The notes under the pieces were generated by a model, which was given only the letters and a program-made list of their open reading frames with translations, was not told the DNA's origin and searched no databases. From assembly GCF_038024105.1 (NCBI RefSeq), contig NZ_CP150661.1:1259001-1323000 (forward strand): DNA of 64,000 nt. Reading direction: 5' to 3'. Positions 9,015 to 19,207 of the stretch are shown piece after piece; within the stretch, counting starts at the first letter, position 1, and each line of letters opens with the position of its first letter. The stretch comes from Polaribacter butkevichii. GTDB taxonomy: Bacteria > Bacteroidota > Bacteroidia > Flavobacteriales > Flavobacteriaceae. A program made the translations under genes and the position numbers.

Positions 9015-9036
9015 TAATTTTGGCTTCTTAAATTTG
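9015..9036 (+). promoter_or_regulatory. Candidate promoter boxes upstream of lptD
   Basis: Two overlapping-range matches to the Bacteroidota -7 box TAnnTTTG: TAATTTTG at 9015-9022 and TAAATTTG at 9029-9036. Neither has a clear TTG partner about 20 bases upstream, so which one is used, if either, is open. Confidence 0.35.
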
Positions 9037-9092
9037 GTGTTCCAAATATTGAGCCATACTTTTACCTTTATACAAAAATAGCATTTAAAGCA

Positions 9093-11744
9093 TTGCAAAC
9101 AAACCTATCATACATTCTTTTATTTTGCTCTATATTTTTTATAGAAATAGGCTTTTCACAAGACCTTAAATCTAAGAACACAACGGCACTTTCTGTAGCT
9201 AAGAAAGACTCTATCTTTAAAAGCACAAAAGACTCTTTAGCCTTAAAAAAAGCGGATACAATTGCATTAGATTCTTTAAAACCTAAAGAAACTATAGAAG
9301 ATCTTATTGTACACGTAGCTAAAGACTACACCATACAAGACGCAAAGAACAAAAAAGTTACACTTTATAACGAAGCGAATATTACGTATACAGACATCGA
9401 TTTAAAAGCAGGAATAATAATAGTAGATTATAAAAAGAACACCGTTTTTGCTAAAGGAATTATAGATAGTACAGGGTACACACAGCGCCCCGTTTTTAAA
9501 CAAGGTAGTCAAGAATCTGAACAAGATTCTATTATCTATAATTTAAAAAGTAAAAGAGCATTAATTTACGGTTTAAAAACCAAACAAGGAGAAATGTTTA
9601 CCTATGGTGAAAAAACCAAACGTGTAAACGACTCTACTATTTACATTAGAAACATCCGTTTTACAACATCAGAAAAAAAAGTACCCGATTATTATATTGC
9701 TACAGACAAAGCAAAACTTGTTCCTGGAAAAAAGATTATTGTTGGTACAAGTAATTTAGTTTTGGCAGACATACCCACACCTATCTTTTTACCATTTGCC
9801 TATTTTCCGATAACGGAAACAAGTGTATCTGGTTTTTTAATTCCGGCTTTTGATACAGGTAGTAGTGATAGAGGTATCGGTTTTCAAAACGGTGGTTATT
9901 ACTTTGCTATAAGTGATTATATGGATTTAACTGTTTTAGGTGATGCTTACTCTAATGGAAGTTGGGGAACCAGAATAAGCTCTAACTACAGAAAAAGATA
10001 TCGTTTTAGTGGTTCTTTTAGTTTCAATTTTGAAAATAATATTAACGGAATTAGAGGTTTTGATAATTATAGCAAAGCCAATAATTTTAATATTAGATGG
10101 TCTCATAGTCAAGATGCAAAAGCGAGTCCTAATTCTAGATTTACAGCTTCTGTAAACCTAGGTAGTAGTAAGTTCTTTAGAGAATCACAAAATCAATATA
10201 ATGTTTCTCAGACACAAACAAATACATTTAATTCATCTATAAACTATAGTAAAACATTTGTTGGTACACCTTTTAACATGAACCTTACGGCAAGTCATCA
10301 ACAAAACACCAATACAGAACAAATTACGATGACTTTACCATCGCTAACTGTAAATATGAACAGGGTATATCCGTTTGCAGGAAAAGGTGGTGTACAAAAA
10401 ACGCCTATTCAAAAAATGGGTTTTAATTACACCATGCAAGGTCAGTATTTAATTAACACCAATGATGATGAGTTTTTTACTGCTAAAATGTTTGAAACAG
10501 CAAGATCTGGTGTACAACATAAAACAGGAACCAGCACAAACATAAAAGCATTTAAATACTTTACTTTATCACCAAGTGCAAATTATGAAGAAACGTGGCA
10601 ATTTGATTATATTCAAAAAAAATACGACATTACAGACAATGTTGTAGTAACCGATACTCTTAGAGGTTTTAAAAGTTATAGAGAATACAATGCTGGTATT
10701 AGTTTATCTACAAATATTTATGGTACCTTCAATTTTAAGAAAGGACGTTTAAAAACAATTAGACATACTTTTAGGCCTTCTATTTCTTATTCATACAGAC
10801 CCGATTTTAAAGATAAATACATTCAGCAAGTACAACAAAGTGCAGATGCTACCGATTTATTAGACTACACCGTTTATGACCAAGGTATCTACGGAGCTCC
10901 ATCATCAGGACTAAGTAATTCTATAGGAATTTCGTTAAACAACGTAATTGAAGCCAAAGTAGCACCTAAAGACCCAGATAGTGATGAAGAGGATGAAAAA
11001 ATTACCATTTTAAATAATTTAAACTTTAGTAGTTCTTATAATATTGCTGCGGATAGTTTACGATGGTCTCCTGTTAGTTTTTCTGCAGGAACACGATTGT
11101 TTAAAGATAAATTATCTGTTAATTTAAGTGGTTCTATGGATCCTTATAAAGTAAACAGTAAAGGAATAAGAATTAATGAATACAATGCAAACATACTGCG
11201 CTTAACCAATGCAAGTTTAACCGCAAATTATTCTATTTCTAGTGCTGATTTTGATAAAGACAAGAAAGACAAACAAAACAACAACGCAAACAACACTCCT
11301 GATGTTATTGGAGCAGATATAAACCCAACGGATCGATTTGGAGAACAAAAAGGCATTAATACTGAAGAGAAAGATAAAAACAAAGAAGCAAAACTATATA
11401 GAGCAGACATACCTTGGTCTATAAATTTGGCATATTCTACAAGTTATACCAATAACGGTATAGATGGTGGAAATATAGGTATACACAGTATTATGTTTAG
11501 CGGTAATCTAGAGTTATCTCCTAAATGGAAAATGGGGTATTCTTCTGGATACGATGTTAAAGGAGGTGCATTTACGTTTTCTAGATTTAATTTTACAAGA
11601 GATTTAGATAGCTGGCAATTTAATTTTAACTGGGTTCCTTTTGGTACAAATTCTTCTTACACCTTCTTTATAGGGGTAAAATCTTCTGTATTATCAGATT
11701 TAAAATGGGATAAAAACAAACCAGCAGACAGAAGGTTATTCTAG
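9093..11744 (+). CDS. lptD: LptD-like outer-membrane LPS assembly protein
   Basis: 883 residues starting at TTG (9093-9095). A signal peptide (to about residue 22) is followed by an OstA/LptA-like jelly-roll region (residues about 70-240, containing 'KNKKVTLYNEANITY' and 'MFTYGEKTKR') and a long C-terminal beta-barrel rich in alternating aromatic strands, ending in 'PADRRLF'. LptD places LPS in the outer leaflet. Charged, low-complexity inserts (DSDEEDEK near residue 630; DKDKKDKQ near 715) are probably loops. LptF/G and kdsB elsewhere in the window fit an LPS-producing cell. Confidence 0.85.
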   Translation: MQTNLSYILLFCSIFFIEIGFSQDLKSKNTTALSVAKKDSIFKSTKDSLALKKADTIALDSLKPKETIEDLIVHVAKDYTIQDAKNKKVTLYNEANITYTDIDLKAGIIIVDYKKNTVFAKGIIDSTGYTQRPVFKQGSQESEQDSIIYNLKSKRALIYGLKTKQGEMFTYGEKTKRVNDSTIYIRNIRFTTSEKKVPDYYIATDKAKLVPGKKIIVGTSNLVLADIPTPIFLPFAYFPITETSVSGFLIPAFDTGSSDRGIGFQNGGYYFAISDYMDLTVLGDAYSNGSWGTRISSNYRKRYRFSGSFSFNFENNINGIRGFDNYSKANNFNIRWSHSQDAKASPNSRFTASVNLGSSKFFRESQNQYNVSQTQTNTFNSSINYSKTFVGTPFNMNLTASHQQNTNTEQITMTLPSLTVNMNRVYPFAGKGGVQKTPIQKMGFNYTMQGQYLINTNDDEFFTAKMFETARSGVQHKTGTSTNIKAFKYFTLSPSANYEETWQFDYIQKKYDITDNVVVTDTLRGFKSYREYNAGISLSTNIYGTFNFKKGRLKTIRHTFRPSISYSYRPDFKDKYIQQVQQSADATDLLDYTVYDQGIYGAPSSGLSNSIGISLNNVIEAKVAPKDPDSDEEDEKITILNNLNFSSSYNIAADSLRWSPVSFSAGTRLFKDKLSVNLSGSMDPYKVNSKGIRINEYNANILRLTNASLTANYSISSADFDKDKKDKQNNNANNTPDVIGADINPTDRFGEQKGINTEEKDKNKEAKLYRADIPWSINLAYSTSYTNNGIDGGNIGIHSIMFSGNLELSPKWKMGYSSGYDVKGGAFTFSRFNFTRDLDSWQFNFNWVPFGTNSSYTFFIGVKSSVLSDLKWDKNKPADRRLF

Positions 11745-11813
11745 TTAGCAGTTAGCAGTTAGCAGTTAGCAGTTAGCAGTTAGCAGTTAGCAGTTAGCAG
11801 TTAGCAGTTAGCA
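11743..11813. repeat. Heptamer tandem array, GTTAGCA x10
   Basis: Seventy-one bases of perfect seven-base periodicity, ten full GTTAGCA units (11744-11813). The array begins inside the TAG stop codon of lptD: its last two bases are already in register. Every unit carries TAG, so all frames are closed. No mismatch is present, which suggests recent expansion or active slippage. Confidence 0.97.
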
Positions 11814-11820
11814 AAAATGA

Positions 11821-11844
11821 AAACTTTGAAACTTTGAAACTTTA
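11821..11844. repeat. Octamer tandem repeat, AAACTTTG x3
   Basis: Three copies (AAACTTTG, AAACTTTG, AAACTTTA) end five bases before the ridA ATG. Each unit is one base away from the TAnnTTTG promoter box, so the repeat could act as promoter-like or leader sequence. This is inference. Confidence 0.85.
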
Positions 11845-11849
11845 AAAAA

Positions 11850-12230
11850 ATGAAAAAAATAATAACAACTACAAAAGCACCAGCTCCAATAGGCCCATAT
11901 AACCAAGCGGCATTAAGCGGAAACACTTTATATACTTCTGGCCAAATAGCTATTAACCCTAATACAGGAAAACTTGTTTTAGACTCTATTAAAGAAGAAA
12001 CAACACAAGTTATGGAAAATTTAAAAGAAGTTTTAGCTGCTGCTGATATGACTTTTGAAAACGTAATTAAAACATCTATATTTATTTCTGATATGAATAA
12101 TTTTGGAGAAATAAACGAGGTTTACGGAAACTATTTTAATGAAGAAACGGCTCCGGCAAGAGAAACTGTGGAAGTAGCTAACTTACCTAAATTTGTAAAT
12201 GTAGAAATTAGCGCTATTGCTGTAAAATAA
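11850..12230 (+). CDS. ridA: RidA family enamine/imine deaminase
   Basis: 126 residues, the usual length of YjgF/YER057c/UK114 proteins. The signature near the C-terminus, 'APARETVEVANLP' with its conserved arginine (about R105), and 'GPYNQA' near residue 16 place it in the active RidA group, which hydrolyses 2-aminoacrylate from PLP enzymes to pyruvate. It forms a soluble cytoplasmic trimer. The gene is bracketed by tandem arrays: heptamers and octamers upstream, another heptamer array immediately after the stop. Confidence 0.93.
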   Translation: MKKIITTTKAPAPIGPYNQAALSGNTLYTSGQIAINPNTGKLVLDSIKEETTQVMENLKEVLAAADMTFENVIKTSIFISDMNNFGEINEVYGNYFNEETAPARETVEVANLPKFVNVEISAIAVK

Positions 12231-12285
12231 TATTCAGTATTCAGTATTCAGTATTCAGTATTCAGTATTCAGTATTCAGTATTCA
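12231..12285. repeat. Heptamer tandem array, TATTCAG x7.9
   Basis: Seven perfect TATTCAG units plus TATTCA start at the base after the ridA stop and end just before the terminator. The unit differs from the GTTAGCA array, but period and placement (directly after a stop codon) are the same. Confidence 0.97.
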
Positions 12286-12290
12286 AAACT

Positions 12291-12328
12291 AAAAAAACCT
12301 GATAGAAATTAATCTATCAGGTTTTTTA
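12291..12328. terminator. Bidirectional terminator between ridA and gapA
   Basis: An inverted repeat AACCTGATAG / CTATCAGGTT with an 8-base loop is flanked by an A-run on the left and a T-run on the right. It can therefore stop transcription from ridA (plus) and from gapA (minus). Confidence 0.92.
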
Positions 12329-12348
12329 TTGAATTTATTTTTGAGTTC

Positions 12349-13365
<1,017 letters not shown>

Positions 13366-13374
13366 TTAATTATT

Positions 13375-14358
13375 TTATGTTGTTATAATATCAGAAATTC
13401 TAAGTAACTCATAGTTTATTGAATGACCACCTGAAATTGCTTCTTTAATATCTGTACTTATTACTTTATTATCTTTTAAACCTACCATTAAATTGGTTTG
13501 ACCGTCTAATAATAACTCTACTGCTTTTACACCTAATCTACTTGCTAAAACTCTATCAAAGCATGAAGGAGAACCACCTCTTTGCATATGCCCTAAGATA
13601 CTAACTCTAACATCGTACTGAGGTAAATTTTCTTCTACATAAGAAGCTAATTCATACACGTTTCTACCAGATTTATCACCTTCTGCCACTACAACAATAC
13701 TAGATGACTTACCTGCTCTTCTACTTTTTTCTAAAGATTCTAGTAATCTATCTAATCCTAAATCTTCTTCAGGTATTAAGATTTCTTCTGCTCCTGCTCC
13801 TACACCTGCATTTAAAGCAATAAAACCTGCATCACGCCCCATTACCTCTACAAAGAAAAGTCTGTTGTGTGAAGATGCTGTATCTCTAATCTTATCAATT
13901 GCTTCTACTGCTGTATTTAAAGCGGTATCATATCCTAATGTATGAGAAGTTCCAAAAATATCATTATCAATAGTTCCTGGAATACCAATTACCGGAAAAC
14001 CAAATTCTTCATTAAACAATACTGCCCCAGTAAAAGAACCGTCTCCACCAATTACCACCATAGCATCTACCTCACGTTCCATTAAGTTCTCGTAAGCTTT
14101 TTGCCTGCCTTCTTTGGTTCTAAATCCTTTAGATCTTGCCGATTTTAAGATAGTACCTCCTTTGTTAATAATATTATGAACGCTTCTTGCATTTAAATCT
14201 ACTAGATCGTCTTCAATTAAACCTTCATACCCTCTATATATACCTACACAACCTAAACTATAGTAAGCACAAGACCTAACTACGGCTCTAATTGCGGCGT
14301 TCATCCCCGGAGCGTCTCCTCCAGAAGTCATAACTGCTATTTTTGTAATTTTTTTCAT
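13375..14358 (-). CDS. pfkA: ATP-dependent 6-phosphofructokinase
   Basis: 327 residues. TSGGDAPGMN near the N-terminus, GGDGS at 104-108 and PGTIDND at 127-133 (catalytic D131) are visible. The glycine in GGDGS and the glycine in PGTIDND are those of ATP-dependent enzymes; pyrophosphate-dependent forms usually have aspartate and lysine there. It commits fructose 6-phosphate to glycolysis and lies directly upstream of gapA. Confidence 0.96.
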   Translation of the reverse strand: MKKITKIAVMTSGGDAPGMNAAIRAVVRSCAYYSLGCVGIYRGYEGLIEDDLVDLNARSVHNIINKGGTILKSARSKGFRTKEGRQKAYENLMEREVDAMVVIGGDGSFTGAVLFNEEFGFPVIGIPGTIDNDIFGTSHTLGYDTALNTAVEAIDKIRDTASSHNRLFFVEVMGRDAGFIALNAGVGAGAEEILIPEEDLGLDRLLESLEKSRRAGKSSSIVVVAEGDKSGRNVYELASYVEENLPQYDVRVSILGHMQRGGSPSCFDRVLASRLGVKAVELLLDGQTNLMVGLKDNKVISTDIKEAISGGHSINYELLRISDIITT

Positions 14359-14514
14359 ATATTCTGATGTAAATTTACTGCTTTATAACCATTTAAAATA
14401 ATAAAACTACGAAATCGTTTTAGGCTAATTCTCGCCATTATAAGTGAAAAGTAGCTGTTTTTTTTTAATCAATTTTAATAGTTTTCATTATTATTTTGTT
14501 AATTTTTTGAAACG

Positions 14515-14522
14515 CAAAATTA
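14515..14522 (-). promoter_or_regulatory. Candidate -7 box upstream of pfkA-gapA
   Basis: On the minus strand this reads TAATTTTG, a match to TAnnTTTG, in the 224-base spacer between pfkA and tamB. It would give a leader of about 150 bases. No good -33 TTG was found at the usual distance. Confidence 0.35.
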
Positions 14523-14582
14523 ACCTTGGAAGCAAGAAAATTAAATGATAAAAATCACCTTTACTAATAAATAGATATTTTT

Positions 14583-17500
14583 TTAGTTTCCTTCAAAATT
14601 AATTAAATTTTCTCTTAATTTCTTTGCGGAATCTTTTTTAACAGGTGCTTTAGGTTTTCTTATTTTACCTTTTTTACCTCTTATTTTATTTAATAAGCCA
14701 GAAAGGGTGTTAAAGTTAACTTGATAAGAAAGCCCCACTCCTTGTGTGTAGCCATCTTCTTCTGTAGAATATTGTATTTCGTTTTGTCTGTTAAAAATAA
14801 CTCCTCTAAAATTACCTTCTTTATTTAACAATACCTCTACTTTAACTTCTCCTACAACACTAGATTGAGTTTGTGTGCCAACAGGCACACCTACTTTACC
14901 ATTAATAATTACTTTATCGCCTAATTGTGTACTTACAGAAACATCTACCTGATTATCTATATTAAGCCTATCTACATCACTCCCACTATACCCTTGTTGA
15001 TAATCTACCCCTAATTGAAATTTACCATCAGGATTATTTAATAAACTAGAAAAAGCTGTAGAAACAGCACTAGAAGCTGTATTAGAAAAAGTTTCACTCG
15101 CACTAAAGTCTGCTTTATCTGGGTTTGCAAAATTACCTAAAGCAAGTAATGATATAAATTGAGTTGTTTTTTCGTTTACATTATTATCATTTAAAATAAA
15201 CTCTAACTCACTTGCAATTGTTGGGTCTACGTTGGTTAATTGAATATCTAAATCTTGCTTAGAACTAAACAAACCTCCTGTTATTCTGGTTACCAAGTCT
15301 ACTTCAATTTTTCTATTAGAATTAAAATTCTGTAATAAAACACCTGGGTTTGCTTTTGCTTTGTAAATTGCAGTAACATCTAAATTAGCTTCATAAGGGT
15401 TTCCGTTCCAAGAAACGGTGCCTCCTTTTTGTATTAAAAATGGTTTATTTACAATACCTCCGTATTTAAAATCGTAAACTCCACTGTCAATCGTATAATC
15501 GCCAAACATATTAAATTTACCACGGGTATTTATTTCTATTCGAAGGTTTCCTTTACCTGAACCGGTTAACTGACTCCCGTTTATCTCATCGATAACAACC
15601 TGTGCTGTGGCGTCTTTTGTTACATCTAAGTCTATATTTAAAGACAGTCCTTTAATGGCTTCTAAAGCAACTTCTTTTTGATTCTTTTTAACTTCTGAAT
15701 CTTTAGATTTAAAATGAATTAAACTATAACTATCTACGGTTTCTACATCTTTTAAAGGAACTACAAAACTAGTTCCCGCCATTGTTTTAGCATTAATATC
15801 TATAGTTAGTTGGTCTGTTAAACCTGTAATATTAGCAACACCATCTATAAAAGCGGTACCATAGTACAATGCTTCATCTGTATTTTCGGTATCTAAGACC
15901 AATAAATTATTACTTTCTATTTCAATATTTAAAAACCATTTCTTAAAATTTAAATGGGTTATATCTCCAATAAGCCGCCCTCTACTTTTGTGTTTGGTAT
16001 CTATTAATGAAACTCCTTCAAAGATAAAAGATTGTTCTTGCAAACTAATAATAGATTCTCCTTCAAAATCATAATCTACATTTAAATACGGAAACTTTAA
16101 ACCAGCATCTTTTAGGGTAAGTGTCCCTTCCATTTCTGGATTTCCTAAAAAACCTCTTAAAGAAAAATCGCCACTTGCCACTCCTCTTATAGAGGATAAA
16201 ACGTCTTGGCCTAATGGACTAAAAGCATCAAGACCAAATTCCTCTAAATAAACCTCTAAATCAATCAAAGGTCTTTTTTCTGAAAAATCTAAAGAACCTG
16301 TTGCAGCAATACTTTTTACTTTTTCATTATTTATAGACAAATCAACATTATACTTTTCGTAAGAATTATCTCCTTTTACATTTAAAGATAAATCTCCTTG
16401 TTTAAAGTTATTTACTTGAAAATCTTTAATAGAAAGCAATGCTTCCGGACTATATACGCCTTTGTTTTGTACAAAATCTAAGTGCCCAGAAAGTTTTCCT
16501 TTTAAAGACAAACTATCTATTTTAGGTAAAAAACTTTGCAGTTTTACTTTTGTAAAATCAGCTAAAAGTATTTTTTCTGAATCTCCTTTTAAAGTTCCTG
16601 AAAATTCTATTTTTTGTTCGCCTGAGGTTAATTTAAACTGACTAAAATTAAAATCATTTTCTTTTATATTAAACGTAACTTTGTTTTTATTTAACTCATT
16701 AGGATTAATTTCCCACGTGTTTTCTTTAAATATAAATGACGATTTTTCAAAACCAACCACAGATTTCCCTTCGGGATTAAAGGTATAAAAGAAATCAAGG
16801 TTAAAATTTTCATTTTTCTTTACTCCTCCTTTAAACACCGATTTAAAATACAAAGTATCATTCTGGTTTAAACTTAAGAGGTTTAACTTAGAAACATCAT
16901 AATATTTTGTATGTACTTCAGAGGCTGTTAAATGCGAATTATAAAGCGGGTTTTGATTATCTGTCCTTAACAAAAGATCTTTTACTTCATTACCATAAGC
17001 TTCAATTTTTGGAGATGAAACAGTTAATCTCAATTGATTTTTATCTGCCTTTATTTTTCCTTTGATTTTTGTATTATCATCTATAGAAATATCAGGAAAA
17101 AATACAGTTACAATTTGATTGTATATGGTAAAATTAAAATCTAAAAATTGATTAGGAGCTACCTTATAAGGTGTATAATTTGTATAAATACTACCCAAAG
17201 CATTTTGCGACACAGGTAACAGTTCTGAAAAAGAAAACTTACCAGAAAGATACCCTTTTGCAATATCTTTAGAAGATACTTCTATGGTTTTAATACTATC
17301 TTTTAAAGATGATGTTACATTAAATTCTTTAAAATTATACTCTTCTGATTGATTGGTGTATAAAACATTTTTAAACGTAGCTTTACCCGTTATATCATCA
17401 AACGTATTACCTTCTACATCTAACGCTATATCTCCTTTTAAAACAGCAATACTATCTCTGGTAAAAAGGTTTGTTTCTTTTAAATTTAAATATTCAATAT

Positions 17501-19043
17501 TAGATTTAAAATCGAACTTATTTACCTCTGTAGATAAATCTGCCAACCCATTAAATTTCATTTTAAAATTAACATCATCAATTTTTAAATCTCCATCAAA
17601 TTTATTGTTTTGGTATTGCCCATTTGCCTCAATATTTTTATAGGTATAGTTTTTAAAATTGAGTTCAGAAACTGTACCTATAAAAGAAGTATTAATATTT
17701 TCTAGCTTAAATCCACTTCCTTCTACATCTCCTTTTAAAGAAGCTTCTCCAAACAAAGGATCGTTAAACAATTCGCCAACATTAAACTTATTTAATGCAA
17801 TTTTACCGCTATAAGCAGCGTAATCAATATCATCTATATTAGAGATCTGTAAATCAGAAACTACCGCACCTATTTCCGAATTTAAATCTAGGTTCGCTTT
17901 TATTTCCTTTGGGGTAACATCAACCGTTCCTTTTATTGTAAACTTACCAAATTTTATAAATTCCGAAGGCAACGTCTTTCCTAAAACATTTGGCAAAACA
18001 CTTTTTAAATCTTTATAAGTAGCTGTTAAATCTCTTAAATCACCTCTAAAGACAAACCCTTTTTCAAAGTTAACAGCATTTACAAAATCTAAATCACCAA
18101 TTACTTTAATTCCTTTTCTAGAAGTTAACCAAAGTTTATTTAAAGAAAAATTATTTAATTTACCTTTTAAATTTCCAGAAAAGTATATATCATCATTACC
18201 ACTTAACTCATTGTAATATTTTTTTAAGTCTTGCACAGAAACTTTACTTTTAACAAAGGATGCTGTTATATTTACTTTATTATTAAAATCTATTAAATCT
18301 TCTCTTTTGTAAGTAAAATCTATATTTGCCTTAATTTCTGATTCTCTTGTTTGTAGCGTTGTATTTACAAAATGCATTGCTGTTTTAGAATACGAAAAAT
18401 CGGTAGTAAGGTTTGTAATATCTAATCCTCTGTTATCTTTTAAATAGAGGCCTCTAATTTTTGATGAAAAATCAGGTCCGTAAACTAACATATCTTGCAA
18501 ATTTCCACCTACGTTTGATGCAGAAAATAAAATAGGACTTTTACGATTATCATCAATCAATTTATAGTTTAAATCACTAACATAAACATTAGAAGATTTT
18601 AATATAAACTTTGGCGCCAAAGAGTCTTTAGGAGAACCATCATCAAAGCCATCTATAAAAACAGACATACTATCATCTTTTTCTCCTTTATATGTTTTCA
18701 TATAAACATACCCTCCATCTAAAGAAATACTACCTAAATTAACTTGACTTTCTAAAACTTTTTTTGCATTTAAAATAGAAGTACTTAATTTTTTTACAAA
18801 GATTAAAGTATCTTGGTGATGATCTCTAATTTCTACTCCTTTTAACTGTACATTTCCTAAAAAAGATAGATCTATTTTTTCTATAGAAATATTAGTATTA
18901 AAATCTTCATTTAATTTTTTAGTAGCGTAATTTCCTAATTTTGTTTGAATAGCTGGTATAGAAAGTAAAATAATAACAAATAGCAAAAAGAGTACAAAGT
19001 ACTTAAGCCATTTTAGTAATATTTTTCCAACTTTTTTGATAAT
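14583..19043 (-). CDS. tamB: TamB-like translocation/assembly module protein
   Basis: About 1,467 residues from the first TTG in frame (18986), but the reading frame continues upstream with KKVGKILLKWLKYF, giving a normal positively charged anchor before the transmembrane helix. I place the start near ATT at 19043-19041 (ATA at 19052 is another option); no ATG, GTG or TTG exists in that extension. The body is a long series of AsmA/TamB-like beta-strands, ending in a DUF490 (TamB C-terminal) region from about residue 1050. TamB proteins bridge inner and outer membrane, moving phospholipid or helping barrel assembly. tsaD is divergent. Confidence 0.85.
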   Translation of the reverse strand: MIKKVGKILLKWLKYFVLFLLFVIILLSIPAIQTKLGNYATKKLNEDFNTNISIEKIDLSFLGNVQLKGVEIRDHHQDTLIFVKKLSTSILNAKKVLESQVNLGSISLDGGYVYMKTYKGEKDDSMSVFIDGFDDGSPKDSLAPKFILKSSNVYVSDLNYKLIDDNRKSPILFSASNVGGNLQDMLVYGPDFSSKIRGLYLKDNRGLDITNLTTDFSYSKTAMHFVNTTLQTRESEIKANIDFTYKREDLIDFNNKVNITASFVKSKVSVQDLKKYYNELSGNDDIYFSGNLKGKLNNFSLNKLWLTSRKGIKVIGDLDFVNAVNFEKGFVFRGDLRDLTATYKDLKSVLPNVLGKTLPSEFIKFGKFTIKGTVDVTPKEIKANLDLNSEIGAVVSDLQISNIDDIDYAAYSGKIALNKFNVGELFNDPLFGEASLKGDVEGSGFKLENINTSFIGTVSELNFKNYTYKNIEANGQYQNNKFDGDLKIDDVNFKMKFNGLADLSTEVNKFDFKSNIEYLNLKETNLFTRDSIAVLKGDIALDVEGNTFDDITGKATFKNVLYTNQSEEYNFKEFNVTSSLKDSIKTIEVSSKDIAKGYLSGKFSFSELLPVSQNALGSIYTNYTPYKVAPNQFLDFNFTIYNQIVTVFFPDISIDDNTKIKGKIKADKNQLRLTVSSPKIEAYGNEVKDLLLRTDNQNPLYNSHLTASEVHTKYYDVSKLNLLSLNQNDTLYFKSVFKGGVKKNENFNLDFFYTFNPEGKSVVGFEKSSFIFKENTWEINPNELNKNKVTFNIKENDFNFSQFKLTSGEQKIEFSGTLKGDSEKILLADFTKVKLQSFLPKIDSLSLKGKLSGHLDFVQNKGVYSPEALLSIKDFQVNNFKQGDLSLNVKGDNSYEKYNVDLSINNEKVKSIAATGSLDFSEKRPLIDLEVYLEEFGLDAFSPLGQDVLSSIRGVASGDFSLRGFLGNPEMEGTLTLKDAGLKFPYLNVDYDFEGESIISLQEQSFIFEGVSLIDTKHKSRGRLIGDITHLNFKKWFLNIEIESNNLLVLDTENTDEALYYGTAFIDGVANITGLTDQLTIDINAKTMAGTSFVVPLKDVETVDSYSLIHFKSKDSEVKKNQKEVALEAIKGLSLNIDLDVTKDATAQVVIDEINGSQLTGSGKGNLRIEINTRGKFNMFGDYTIDSGVYDFKYGGIVNKPFLIQKGGTVSWNGNPYEANLDVTAIYKAKANPGVLLQNFNSNRKIEVDLVTRITGGLFSSKQDLDIQLTNVDPTIASELEFILNDNNVNEKTTQFISLLALGNFANPDKADFSASETFSNTASSAVSTAFSSLLNNPDGKFQLGVDYQQGYSGSDVDRLNIDNQVDVSVSTQLGDKVIINGKVGVPVGTQTQSSVVGEVKVEVLLNKEGNFRGVIFNRQNEIQYSTEEDGYTQGVGLSYQVNFNTLSGLLNKIRGKKGKIRKPKAPVKKDSAKKLRENLINFEGN

Positions 19044-19180
19044 GATTTTTATTTAAAATGAATGTAACAAAGATGATATAAACGAATCAAAAACACTGCC
19101 AATTATTACAAAGAACGTGCAATTTTAACAAAGAATTAAATTTCTATTCTTAAAAAAGGACGACAACCTAAAATTATCCT

Positions 19181-19188
19181 TAATTTTG
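19181..19188 (+). promoter_or_regulatory. -7 promoter box for tsaD
   Basis: TAATTTTG matches the Bacteroidota consensus TAnnTTTG, 19 bases before the tsaD ATG. No clear TTG lies 20 bases further upstream. Confidence 0.5.
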
Positions 19189-19207
19189 CTTTAAATTAAC
19201 CTTTTTA

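Noticed and set aside
11743..12285. CRISPR-like array from the regular repeats
   Set aside because: Units are seven bases with no spacers, the two arrays have unrelated units, and no cas gene is near.
16000..18000. Antisense open frames inside tamB, ftsK, lptD and similar genes
   Set aside because: They are low-complexity complements of strong coding regions without recognisable motifs or promoters.
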